Source: Thuidium tamariscinum
Lineage: Eukaryota; Streptophyta; Bryopsida; Hypnales; Thuidiaceae
DNA length: 64,000 bases
Direction of reading: 5' to 3'
Assembly: GCA_947034885.2 (NCBI GenBank)
Contig: OX344750.2
Coordinates: 1-64,000 of the forward strand
In this document: positions 31,411 to 43,529 of the stretch, one piece after another
How positions within the stretch are numbered: position 1 is the first letter of the stretch
How the letters are laid out: every line of letters begins with the position of its first letter
The notes under the pieces: generated by a model
The model's database searches: none
Seen by the model: only the letters and a program-made list of their open reading frames with translations
What the model was told of the DNA's origin: nothing
Made by a program: the position numbers and the translations under genes

Positions 31411-34400
31411 TTCTGAATTCATAAAGAAGAGGTTCAGGTTTTCTGCACTTACTCTATCACAAATGGCATACTTGGATTGCAAGAGGTTACATGCAGCTCG
31501 CCTTGCCAAGTTGTACGCATCAAATTTTTCAAACACCCAATGATGTCAAGCAGTGCATTCAGCCCTGAATTTCCATTTCCCTGCATCAGACGCCCATCTT
31601 TTACAGGCAGCATTCCATCCCTCCCGAGGTCTCTTTACACCTGAAACATGTCCTCAGGAGGATTTGTCACTGAACATAGGCCAGTCAACATGTATAGGAA
31701 CTTCATATGCATCATCTGTAGCACACACACCCTGTAACTTCCTAACGCAAGATATGTCATTTCTTCAGCCCGCCTTCGAATTCTTCTATTCCGCCAATAT
31801 CGAGGCCTTTCCTCCTCTTCAATGCTTTCATCTTCGCCTATATATACCCCTTTCCAAAACTTGTAGCAGATCATCATTCTCGATGGCGAATTGAGTATTG
31901 TCCAGTGCAGAGTCTGAGTCATCAAAAGCATCAACATCACTCCCAGCTTAAAGGGTTGCTTCATCGTCGCTGAGCTCGTAGGGGAGAGGAGAAGTGGCAA
32001 CAATGCGTGGCAGTTTCCCACTCTGAAAAGACGGTACTGACGCTAGACGCAAAAATGCATCCCTCGGAATGTAGAGAAGAGATTCCTCTTCAATGATCTA
32101 AACTTGAACAAATAGCTGCAGAGGACGAAAAATCAACAGATTAGGAAGCTTAAAATGATGAGCTTCAGCAATCCATAATACGACAGTAGAAAAAACATGA
32201 TAAAATAGAGGATATGAAAGCTAAAAGAGCCCTAGTCTCATATCCTATGCTAGAACCTTCATACCATGAACAGCTCATTAATTCATACGCTTGGTTATAG
32301 ACTTATTACCAAAAGGTGTAAGCATGCCCTGCCTAATGTCTGTAATCATATATAGTTCTCTGAAAGAAATGGGGTTATCTCCTATTGATTACAGTCATTT
32401 ACAAACTCCTACTTTATGACTGTATAAAAAATTCATGCATAGAGACAGAAATCGGATCTCAGCTCTTGAACATAAAGTGATGCCTCTACAACTCTAGACA
32501 GCTCTAGACAGATCTCCCAAAAATCTGCCCTATATAAGCTAAAAAACTAACATAAAGCAAATAGTGACCACCATCACCCACACTAGAGTCTCCATGTACA
32601 CAAACATCCACAAAAAATTTCAGTTCACTCTTGAGCAAAAAAATCAACAGCAAGCGAATTCCAAACTTACCACTCCATTGGCTTCTGTCTACGCCTAGCA
32701 AATGCAAAAGCACTACCGACCTTTGGTCACGACGTTCACAAATCCATCCGTGAGGTGCTGCAGCTGGCGGATTTGGAATTAGAATCAGCTTCGATTTTGG
32801 TGGATTCCAGTCGATGAGGCTTGGATGAATTGCTAGGTTGGAGAAAGCGCATTTGTGTGATTTTCTAGGGTTTTCTCAGGCTTCGATTCCCTTCTTCACA
32901 ACCGAACTTTGGGGCGTAGGAATTATATTTTTTCTAGTTGAAGTCAACATTTGGAAGTTGTTGCAAATTAGGATACATACCAAGAATGGCAAAAGCAGCA
33001 CCACCCTATTAACAATTGACCTATTTGTTAGGAGCAATACTTTAGTGTTAGGTGCCGAACACGATCACAACAACTGAAAGTGAAATAGTTTAAGCAACGC
33101 CTAAACTTTGGCGTCGACAAACCACTAGTGATGCATTCAAGGATTAGGGTTTAAAAAATAGGAATAAATGATTATTGGAGATCAAAAGCAAGGCGAGAAT
33201 TGACCATGAAATTGCAGCCGTGTAAGCCTCATACTGTTACACTCGATCTCCATCACAACAATGACCACATCATGCTGCCCTTATACACTTGTTTTCTCTA
33301 CTATGAATACTCACAACATTGAGCTCAAGTGCCCTTGTAGCACTTCCTCCAATTCCTCGCTGCTTGATTCCATAAACCCTCGGTGTCGCAAGCTTCGATA
33401 CGCATTGCCACAACCAATGGACTGTCTTTGAGGAAGCTCAAACCTCCACCATGCTCCAGCATTTCAAACTGCAAATACTCTCCTAATTTATAAAGCTATA
33501 AATTCTGAATTCATAAAGAAGAGAAACAAAGAGCTTGTGGAAAAATGCTTTGAACGGAAAATGAGAGAGAATTTGGGCACTCCATAGACTGGAACAAGTC
33601 GATAAAAGAAGGCGATGGTCGATTCTCTTTGCAATATAGAAGTTGTGACCTAAAATGAAGGAAATGTCCAATTTGACAAAAATTGCAAGTGAAGAAGCCT
33701 GTTCATCAATTTGGACAAATCTTTGTCAATTTTCTATCATATAGGACATCATTTCCTTGTAGTGAGTCATTTTGGAGTCATCTTGTAGTCATTGTGGACA
33801 CTCATTTTTTTGTAGTGATGGCATTACTTTTTGGGTGAGGCAATGATATCAAATCTTAAATCTAAGTAATCTATAGATAGAATCTCATTTAAGTCAACCA
33901 AATAATATTCCATCTCTAGTCTACCTACATTTAGGTTTTGAAATAACCACATATTGATGCCATTAGATATATGTTTGATTTTGGATGCTCCTAGCTACTA
34001 TAAACTCCAAAATTTCTAAATATTCAAGTTCATTAAATATCCAAGTTCATTATGCTTGTTGTATGTAGTTTGAATTATAGAAGAAAGAAGCTCAAAGCCA
34101 AAGTTGTAGATGTTGAAAACTAGAGAATGGAAGCAATACCAAAGTGTATTGTACCCCTAGTTGGTAAGCTTTGATATTGAGCCAATTGCATTGTATGCTA
34201 GGCACCCTTTGATGTTGACTTTAAATTCTAATTTGATTTTACTAGATTTGATTCCCAATTGTATTAGCTAAATTTTGGAAGCTTCCATGTTGAGCTGCAG
34301 AACTGCCTCCCAGTTGTGTGAATTTGGAATTTTGGAAGCATTGATCTAAACTATTCTCCTAGTTATAAAATAAATTTTTTTCAAAATTGTATTGGTCTAA

Positions 34401-36700
34401 CAACAATTAATCATGAAGGTTTATTAGTTTATAGAGGGTTAGTTTTAGTCATAAGAATATTGCACTGTAATATTGTGGACCATTGATAAAAAAAAGATCA
34501 GTAGTCTACAATGTTTACAATGTTGCTTTTTAGTGAATGATCAATAATACTCTAACTTTTGTGATGTGACTTAGTCTAGGATTAGTTTGACAACATTGAT
34601 TTATCACAAGGTTTATTTGTTTATAGAGGGCCAAGTTAAAAAGTGTTTTTTTTGGTATAAACTTTAAATTTTTTGGAATTAGCTTCCAATTGAATAGACC
34701 TTAAAACTTAGAACCTTTGGTTTGGAAATTGAATTCCAAAATCTAAAATTTGGAAGTCTAAAACATCCAAGACAATTCAATGAAAATCCAAACCTAAGTA
34801 GACAAAACTAACCTTAGCAATCTAATTTTCAAAATTTGGACAAAACAAATCTTGGTCTTCTAAGTTTGAAGTTTTGGCCAATGCATGGCCATGTCATGGA
34901 CATAGAAGGATCTCAAGAAGCTTTTATTTTAGAAGAAACTTCTCAAATAACCTCCAAACTCGTAGAAAAAGTCTTGGTTGTATAAGTCTATATATAAGAG
35001 TTGAGTATGAAAAGAAGTATTAATTGCTTTAGTATATATAGAAGTCGAGATTGAGAGGTTCTTCAGTCTTGACAAACTATTAGGAATGGTCACAAAATAA
35101 GGACAAGAATATCTTGTCTATGCATCTATACAAGAGACTCCATTTTATATCAATTATAGATATTATCCCAAGATTGATATATTACCGGCTTGGAGAGGAA
35201 AGAGTCCTGCAACAAGAAATTTTGCAACTTGTTTGAAAGAATTGCATTCAACAATGAAAAAACATCTTGAAGAAGCTCAAGTTTGTTACAACAAAGTTGT
35301 TGATGTAGGAAAAAATGAGCAACTGAATATATTGTACTAATTTTACAATTAGTCAATGTCCACAATGAAACATCTTACATCATTTTTAGCAGTCATAGTT
35401 CTTTAAGTGGAGCTGTAGTTAAATGTTACTCAAAAGTTAACTCAAACATTTAGGTTGGGTTGTATTTATGTAATCTTCACTGCATCCATTGACCTATGTC
35501 AAATACTTGTCTCAACTGACTACATTGTATGACATTGTCTCCTCATAAAACCTATTCTCAATAGCATGATTTACAATTTTTGTAGACTAACTTGTAAGCA
35601 TTAGAATTGCATTTCTTGCAAAACATTTAAAATACTAAATCCTCCACTAATATCTAGAAATCTCCAGGTCCACTTCCTTAATACACGCATCAAGAGGTTT
35701 TTCCCTTTGTAACTTTTGAACTTTCAATAGTCCAAAAGTAGTTAAATATGGCATAGTAGAACATGAAGATCATATTGAGACAAAAGGAAATAACATTGTT
35801 TTTTTGGTTCTCAATATTGGAATTAGAAAATTGTAACAATTAGAGATAAATAACATTTATTGAAGTGACATTTAGAGAGGGTAGACCCTTGCCACTAATT
35901 GAAATCTAGGTTTGCTTTTGCAAGCGCATTTTGGAATTCCAATAAAATATAAAATTTTAACACCTAAGGATTGATGTAAATTCATCTGATTCAAGGTCCT
36001 TGTTTCTATTTTTGAAATCCAAATTTTCCAAAAAAATTCATGTAGTAGATAATACGTTTTAATATTTTCAATTTTAGTGAAAATGCTGCCTGGAGGGTAA
36101 ATGCTGCCTAAACGCTACGTAGTAAGGTACTACTAACTACTAAATGATTTATTCTAAAGTTACAAATATTTTTTAAAAACTGATGGTCATGTATTATTTA
36201 CACCCACGGTCATAGGTACTTTATATTTTATAAATGATTTTTTCCCTAAAGTATTATCCTTTACTGTATTTTTTGCGCAATTTCTTTGTAATTTTAATTT
36301 TTGCTTCAATATAAAAGATTAGACTTACACAATATAGGCTTTAGGCTTGTAGGCTTGCTAATTTAAGCTCACATGCTAGCATCATTAGTTCTTTATTATA
36401 TGCAAATCCTAAATCCTAAACATGCAATTATAACCTTGAGAAGTGCAGCTTCTTAAACTTTTGCAAGGATAAAAAATGAATTTTTTTCAGTTCAAATGCT
36501 AGCATTTTGCAATCTACATAGCAAAATTTTGTTTGGATTTTTTTCTACATCTTCTTAAATTAATATACTGCAAGATCTTATTATTACATGCATTCGAAAA
36601 TATTTTTTCCTAAAATTTGACCCTCGCATCGAAAATGGCAATTCTAGAGCATTTTTTGTGAAAACATAGTAAAAAACCTTCAGAGATTAAGGGAAAAAAT
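31411..36700. other. Gene-poor AT-rich stretch
   Basis: I see no gene that can be supported. Short frames occur, but none has a recognisable motif. On the minus strand near 31870-31960 there is a short acidic stretch (DDSDSALDNTQ) broken by stops, possibly an old exon. The rest, especially 33.7-36.7 kb, is AT-rich with no long frame. Confidence 0.55.
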
Positions 36701-37264
36701 TCAATGTGTTCACAAGAGATCCGGGTAACACCGGGTATGGCCTGGACGGGTCTGGGTACCAAAGAGGGTAACGGTACTGCATGGGAAGATCCGGTTCTCA
36801 TACGGTAAGCGGGTACCAACGGGAGGGTGCAAATACAGGGTCTCGGCCACGCAAGTCCGGTGCTAGGGTTTCGTTTCCCTTATTGCTTTTCACCTCTCCG
36901 CACCGCATGCACGAGTTTCTTTTCGATTTTAGGATTTTGTCTTGCTGCGGACTTGGCGTGCTGTGTGCTGCGGGGTCGTGGGTGCTGCGGCATCAAATTC
37001 TAATGAGTTGTAGCGTAGACGCTGTTCCTCTTTTCCCTCATTGTCTCTGCAGTAGTCTACATTTTTCTCTGCTTTACAGAGTTCTGGATATCGTAGGGTT
37101 TCGGTGGTCATTGTTCTGCATATATCTTCGGCTATGAGGTTGTTCAATGAGGACATCTCTTATTTTTAGTTGATCATTGGATTGCAAGCCTAGGACCTTG
37201 GATTTGCAAAGCCTTTGCACTTTGGATTGCAAGCCGTGACGATGGGTGTGACAGCGGAGGTTGC

Positions 37265-40200
37265 ATGTTGCAGGGGTGGTGCAAGGCGATAGATCCCGGC
37301 ATGGAAGACCTGAATCGAAAGATCAGGGAAGTACAGCAAAAAATCGATGATGTGGGGAATCAACTGGCAACCTCACTGTCCGATGTTGACCGTCCAATGC
37401 TGTGGAAAAGGAAGGAGCAACTGCGGGGAGAGAAGGCGCAACTACAGGAAAAAAAGTTGTTGTTGCTCAAGGCTGCAAATGCAAGTGCTTTCACCTGGCC
37501 CCGAGTTTTTTCTTTATTTTTAAGATTTGTAATTTGTAATTCGTGTGATCCCCCTTCTGTGCCGAACCTACTCTACAGGGGGAAAGTTGATGGGTTTGGG
37601 TGTCCGGTAGTTCTTTGTCAGACGTCCAGTCGAATTCGCAGTTGGATTTTTGCCTCGCACTTGGTCTCTTCTGGTTTAGAATTGTTTCCTATCTTCTTGA
37701 GGCTTTCTTTAGAAGAAAGGGGTGTAATCTCCTGTCTAATTTTTTGTGTTGTGACACGGCTCATTGAGACATTTGGAGGGCATGTTTCCACATGAAGGGT
37801 TCGCCAATGGTCTGTAGCGTCTTGATAATTAGGGTTTCACACCTTGATCTTTAAGTCTGAGTTGCCCAATCCACCCCTTAACTTGTGTGATGGGTTGGGT
37901 TGCGGTAATCTGAGTTGTGCCTTGTTGGGGTTTTGGCTTTCATTTACAATTCAATCATTTTTGTTTGAGGCTGTGTTTATGTCCATTTAGGGTTACTAGT
38001 TGATTTATTCGAAAGGTTTGCCTTCCTCTCGTACTTCGTAAAATCGGCTCCCTGTTTCCCGCGCTACTCCAGGAAGGTAACGTGCACCGCTATGTCTAAA
38101 CGGGCATGCTCAAAATGGGGTAATGGTTGGACCGGTTTGATGGTTCAATTACTTCCGGCTTGTGAGAAATTGAGTTACGTTTGTAGTTACCTATCAGTAT
38201 CTCATCCGGTTCATATTCTTGGGCGAGGACTTAGTTCATGGTTCTGAAATTAGGGTTGGTATAGGGTTAGCACCTCCTTGGCTATTGTGCTACATGAGGG
38301 ATGCATTTTGATGCTCTCAGATGATTTTGATGCTCATCCCAGGTTCCTGGGTATGTTTACATCCCTATTTAACCACTTACAGATTTGAGGATTTAACTTG
38401 TTGGGATGGAAGCGTTTGCCAAGACATCTCATAGATATTCAGGTCTTTCATCCGTAAAGGGTCACATATGCTCTTTCGTATATTTCTAGAGCTCCAATGA
38501 TACTTAAGGTGGTTGGTGTTGTTGTGGTTTTTGTTTGTGTTCCACCTCAAGCAGGCGATTCTGTAGACCGTTCTGAAGCTTCGATTAAGAGCATGCTGCT
38601 CCCGGAGCGACCTGAGCTCCCCCAAAATAAGGCCGACCTCACAAAGGTATTTTTCCCTGAGCCGCATCAGAAGCTTCTTGTGTCGAAGCAGATCTACCAG
38701 CAGGTAGCAGCAAGGACGCCCGTCTTGGCGGCGAAGGTTTTAGTCGTGGCAGATGGTTCAGTGCTTCCTTCTGCTATGGGATTCTTACTGACAACTCACA
38801 CCGAGATGGACACATCAATTGTCGTTGGATTTTGGCTAAGAAATATCTTTACACTATTCGAAGAGTTTAACGAGGTTAGTTTGAAGCTCGAGATTTGGTC
38901 CAATTCTAATGAACGGGGGCAGGGGCCAGATACAATTGTCATAGCATCCGGATGCACCTTCCTTGTAGGTGAAGACAAGATTGCTGACCTGTATAAAGCT
39001 GAAAGTAATATTATTTCCAAGATAATGCCGCTTAATCCAATGTTTTATGGGGAGTTGGACTTTATTCTAGGCTATATAGCAGGGTCGTTGCAAGAAACAC
39101 TTACCGGTTTTGGCTCAAAATCAATGAATCCTGTGAGTCCTATGACCTTTTGAAATAAATTTTTTTTAAATTGAAAAAAATATTGATAATTTGAAGAGCA
39201 ATGAGAATATTATGTCTCTTGAAATTCAGACCTAAGAAATTTTTTCTCTAAATGTTATAGACAATGGAAAATACAATGAAAATAGCTCTTTTTTCACTAA
39301 TTTGGTAAAAATAGTAAAAAAAAATTCAAAAAATGAAAATTAAAAATCCATTTTTTCTTCAAGTAAAGGTCTTTCTTTTCCAACAAATTTCATCTTTAGA
39401 AAAAATAAATTCTATTCTCTACACTTGCACAAAGTCAGCCACTTTGATGACATGTGGAAGTTGGACAGTTTAATATTTTCAAAAATCCTTTTTAGGGATT
39501 GTGTAAATATACTATATATCTAAGCATGAAAATTTTCAGCTCAAAATTTTCATTTTTGGGTCAAAAATAGGACTAAAAACCCCCAAAATGGCCAAGGTAG
39601 ACAACCAATCGGGGGCAGTTTAAAAATAGTAAACTAATTTTTAAAAAATTGAAAAAATTACACAACATATAAACTTTTGTGTGCACCTTCATTTCAAATT
39701 TCAAGTTGATAGGAAAAACTATACAAAAGTTATGAGCAAAAAACTACATGTTGGAGGTCAAGGGGACAAAAAATAGGACAAGTGTTTCTTGCAATCACCC
39801 AGCAGCTGGCACCAGCTTTCAGTGGATGTACATCGACAAGAAAGGTTCCAAGGACGTACACCGAGTAGGTGATTGTCTTGACCTGTCAAATACTACTGGT
39901 CGCCGCAATTTTGCACTCAGTTTGGGCAATGCTTTTCAGCTGTTGAAGACAATGGCAGACTCTGTCCCACATGTCCCAGGCCCTCGTGCCATGTTTTCGA
40001 AGGACGAATCAAAAGATGGAATGAGGGTAATTTGGTTTCATTCCAACAGAGTGGAAAAGCACATTAGAAACTTTGATGTCTACTGTGCTAACCAGCGGAC
40101 GAATCTTTCTAAGATAAAGAAAGCTTATGGTGTTGCAAAAGGTCGGTTTCTTCCGCAGGCACTTACAGAGCCCACCGTTAGTGCTCATGGAACCTACAAG

Positions 40201-40578
40201 GTTCAGTGTAGTCCTCTTGGATACTCATGCTTATTGAAGTTGGAACAGGATTGTAGGAGGATGGCTCAGTGTGTGTGCCAAGCCCTTGGTATCCTCCACG
40301 ATGCGGGCCTGGTACACAGGGATATCCGACTCCCGAATATTGTGCGAGTGTCAAAGATTGAGTTCATGCTTATCGACCTTGAATCTGTAGCAACTTCTCC
40401 TTTTAGAGTGAGTGAAGGGTTTAAATACTTCTCACACTGGAATCTGGGGATGTTTGAAGGCAATCTATATACGCCCTTGTCAGACATGTATAGTCTTGGG
40501 AAACTCTTGCATTCAGGACTTCCTTTTGGGATGACAGCACTTGCTGAAGATTTTATCCGGAAGCTCACCAGCAAATAG
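37265..40578 (+). CDS. Atypical protein-kinase gene, CRN-like, coiled-coil N-terminus
   Basis: Model of three exons. Exon 1 runs from 37265 (or the Met at 37301, in MEDLNRKI) to 37484, about 60 residues of charged coiled coil. Exon 2, 38555-39132, joins in frame: donor GTGCTT and acceptor AAGCAG, phase 1 on both sides. Exon 3 ends at 40578 and holds the kinase catalytic half: VHRDIRLPN at about 40312-40338 (HRD Asp and the metal-binding Asn both present) and LIDLE near 40372-40383. The Asp of the DFG position is kept but its Phe and Gly are not, as in the CRN and FunK1 kinase-like groups. No clear Gly-rich loop is seen. Exon 2 ends with a strong donor (GTGAGT at 39133), but the obvious acceptor at 39802 does not keep frame; weaker AGs at 39756 or 39762 would. 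A TAG at 40576 stands where the C-terminal lobe should continue: 17 further in-frame codons include ALQDPWL, the usual last kinase helix. The gene may be decaying. Confidence 0.6.
37876..38043 (+). repeat. Intron segment duplicated at 31244-31410
   Basis: Source or sister copy of the 165-bp direct duplication 6.6 kb upstream. It lies in the first intron (37485-38554) of the kinase-like gene. Confidence 0.85.
39133..39800 (+). repeat. Dispersed repeat, copy A, inside the kinase-like gene
   Basis: AT-rich segment of about 650 bp matching 45220-45890. The best matched blocks are CCAAAATGGCCAAGGTAGAC followed by AACCAATC (near 39590) and ACAAGTGTTTCTTGCAATCA at the 3' end (near 39778). It fills the interval between kinase exons 2 and 3, so this intron, or most of it, seems to be an insertion. 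No ORF of its own; probably a non-autonomous element. Confidence 0.7.
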
Positions 40579-40639
40579 CTGAGCGCATGGGACGCATTGC
40601 AAGATCCTTGGCTATCAGACCTCATGCTATAGGTGATTC

Positions 40640-41880
40640 CTGATCCATCTCTCACCTTGTGACCTTGATGTTTTCTGGTGCTCGTGCAAGTTGGCAGAAT
40701 CGTGTCGTTAGTAGGCCCTGTTAGTTGGTACATGCTTGAGGCTGTGCTCTTCAATCTACAATTGCATTCTTTACATTCTCTTGAAGCCCGAGGCATGGGA
40801 AACTTGCCGTTGAGGTCAACATATCATGCAATAAATCTCATTTTAAGCAATATGTACTTCGTTTGGTAGAATTTGACACAGGTGAATGGGAACAGTGCAG
40901 GGGGGAAATTACCATCCAAGAAGCACGCTAGGCAATTCACCTTGTCGATTCCAAGATATTGTACACTCAGAGACATTGACCCTTAACTCTTGAACGACGC
41001 GGCGGCCGTTTTATGGCCGATGAATAACACCAAATCGGTCTGGAGAACGAGAAAAAGAGTCCTTTTTTATCCAATTTCTTTTTTTTGGCGGACCTGAAGC
41101 CGTGCGCCTAGACCCAGTTTAGTTTCATTCATTGCTTTTGTGTCCGTGCAGCATGATTTTCAGCAAAACTCTTTTGCATTTACTGAATCAGTAAAACTCT
41201 TTTGCATTTTCAACCCAACAACTATCAAAAATGGTCGCTTCTGCATGCATCAATATTTTTCAATGAAAATGAGTGTGAAGAATGAAAATTGCAACCATTG
41301 ATCTTAATCTGTCCTATGTACGGAAATTATACAAAAGGTTTCAAACTTAAATTCTTATCATTTGTGAAGTGCATGAGCTCTATATAGAAAGTATTCATTT
41401 TTTTCAATATACGCTTGTCTGTAGGGAATATCAACTTCAAAATTCAATGAAAAATAAAGGACATGGAATTAAATTTTCATCTTATTGTATTTGTACATGT
41501 TTGGTTGAAAACTAACATTACAATATCAAAACTCACTCTTGCTGGTTCTGAAAGTGAAGACAAACTTCGAAGAACTCGCAGCTGACTATGTAATGTAGTA
41601 CATCATATCAACAAAATTGAACTTCTCATAAAACGAACTACTAAACAAAATTTGAAATTTATAAAACACCCTTCTGAATAATGTTACATCATCTTTTGAT
41701 GAAAATCTCTGAAAGTGATAAAATCACCCTGAGCTTGTTGGTCAGGGATGGATGAACAATTTCTGAATAAGAGTAGTTCCGTCCACTTCAATTCACTTTG
41801 ACGAACACACGAAATGTTCCGGTGATACAAACTTGGGCGCCTCTGACTTACGCTACTTACAATTTGGTACATGAAATTGA
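40640..41880. other. No gene seen
   Basis: Downstream of the kinase-like gene. No frame with recognisable content; AT-rich from about 41100. Confidence 0.55.
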
Positions 41881-41898
41881 TGTCCAATGGTTTAAAAA

Positions 41899-42286
41899 AG
41901 CACCGAGGGCACTGGACGAAGAGAATAAGGTGCTATAAGATTATTTGCAGAATCCAGAATATGAAATCAAACGTTATACGATCGATGAGAACGATTTCCA
42001 ATGATTCCATGAAAGACTCCGTGGACACTAGTCGGAGTGACTAAGTTGCTACAAGACTATTGTAGAATCCAGAACACGGACATGAAAAGAAGCAATTTAA
42101 GTTATCTTTAAAGACCCTTCACTGACCATGTCCACTATCTTCACGACAAACTAAATGATTCCAAAAAAAACTCCGTGGTCACTAGATGGAGAGACTAAGT
42201 ACCTACAAGCTTATTGCAAAATTCAGACCCCAGACATCAAAACCGTACCAACTCTGGCAAAACCTCAAAAAAACCTTTTCACAAAC
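41899..42286. repeat. Tandem copies of the transporter exon 3' border
   Basis: Three diverged copies starting near 41900, 42015 and 42170 (CTCCGTGG or like, then GACTAAG, CTACAAG, ATTGCAGAATCCAGA). The copy before the exon contains TGTCCACTATCTTCACGACA (near 42129), a clear relative of the coding-strand complement at the exon border (TGGTCCACTTTCTTCACCAC, near 42288). The array therefore repeats the end of the exon together with adjacent intron sequence. Confidence 0.65.
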
Positions 42287-42897
42287 CTGGTCCACTTTCT
42301 TCACCACAAACTCCTCGCTCACATTTGACACCGCATACAACATGCTTGCAACGACCACAAGCGCATCTTCCAAGAGCACATTACTCCCGTTGCTCTCTCG
42401 AAACCTCGCATGCACATCCGAGAAGATCATCGTGACCAAACCTGACACACACACTACCACCCCCATGAAATGGCTCTTGCCATACCTCGTCTTCAACACC
42501 AACCATGTAAGTACCATCACACAAGGGATGGTCCAGCAGACCAGCAGTTGAGTAGCATTACACTCGTGATGGAGGTGTACCGGTACACCGTCACAGTTGA
42601 GTAACTGCCTTCCACGTCGAAGAAGGCGAGGAGGAGGTACCAATACCAAGGGATTTGAATCTCTTTCCCGCGATAGAGAAGCACACAACCATAGACGATG
42701 GCCAAGAGGATGTAGTTGAGGAGGGATTGGGTGGTGGGGGCGTTGATGTTGTGGCAGACAAGGAGGGAGGAGGCTAACCCTGTGCAGGTGACTAAGAGGC
42801 TGAGAAGCTGGCCGATTGCGATGGATTTGAGGCCGATTCTGTGGAGCTTCCAATACTTCGTGAGCCATAGCCGGGAGCTCTCGAATGTGAAGTCCAT
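42287..42897 (-). pseudogene. SLC35F1/F2-like transporter, first exon, 8-bp frameshift
   Basis: Minus-strand exon from the ATG at 42895-42897 to a plausible donor (CAG|GTTTGT, exon end 42287). It encodes the N-terminal half of a solute carrier 35 F1/F2/F6-type membrane transporter (DUF914 group; about 10 membrane spans and 330-400 residues in the family). Visible marks are hydrophobic spans (IAIGQLLSLLVTCTGLASSL; LLNYILLAIVYGCVLLY), YTSITSVMLLNCW, TIPCVMVLTW, SDVHAR and YAVSNVSEEF. Near 42540 the 8 bases TCTGCTGG are duplicated in tandem, shifting the frame between NCW and TIPC. Without them the exon would be 603 bp, exactly 201 codons. No later exons were found downstream, so this is most likely a broken fragment rather than a working gene. 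Confidence 0.75.
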
Positions 42898-43520
42898 TCT
42901 TGGAAAAGCAAAACTGCCACGAAACAATCCGTTGGTAATGGTTTTGATTGAATCAAAGACCGTTACTATAGCCTTAAACTCATTACTGTGATATCCAGTC
43001 TTCGCAAAGCAAACGTGGCCATGAGCTTACCCTAGCATAGAGGTCTCCCTGGATATTGGTTTTGAGGGTATCAAATATTGCTACCACACTATAGCCGAGA
43101 GCTCTCAAATGTGAAGCCCATGCTTGGCAAACCCTAAATGTGTGTACGACCTCACCCTTGGGGAGATGTCTCCCTTGGTATTCGTTTTGGTGGACTCAAA
43201 TACTGCTACAACAACATAGCCTCAAACCCTCAAATGTGAACCCAATGCTTGGTAGAGCAAAGCAAGTTTGGTCACGATCTCACATCTTCCTTGGTATTGA
43301 TTTTGAGAGTATCAAAAATAGATACTACACCACACTATGATTTTCATTCTTAGCAAACCCTAATGTGCACGACCTCGGTCTTGTGGAGACGGCTCCCTTG
43401 GTATTGATTTGAAGAAATCAATCAAGCACTGCTATCATACCATTGCATCCAATTCTCCACTGCAAATGTCATTCTTGGCAGAACGAAAGTGTCCACGAGC
43501 TCACCCTCGAGTCCCAATTC
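42860..43520. repeat. Tandem array of about 120-bp copies of the transporter 5' end
   Basis: Five or six diverged copies begin near 42865, 42970, 43098, 43218, 43335 and 43440. Each has a word like TAGCC..AGCTCTCAAATGTGAA, then CC(A/C)ATTCTTGG(C/A)A, then an AAA(C/G)..GTG(T/G)ACGA(C/G)CTCACC block, and a TCCCTTGGTATTGATTTTG block. The copy nearest the exon contains the start codon of the SLC35F-like fragment (reverse complement CAT at 42895). The other copies lie upstream of it. Confidence 0.75.
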
Positions 43521-43529
43521 CTCCAATTC

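Noticed and set aside
42186-42551. Plus-strand frame opposite the transporter exon
   Set aside because: Antisense shadow; the minus strand carries the membrane spans and family motifs.
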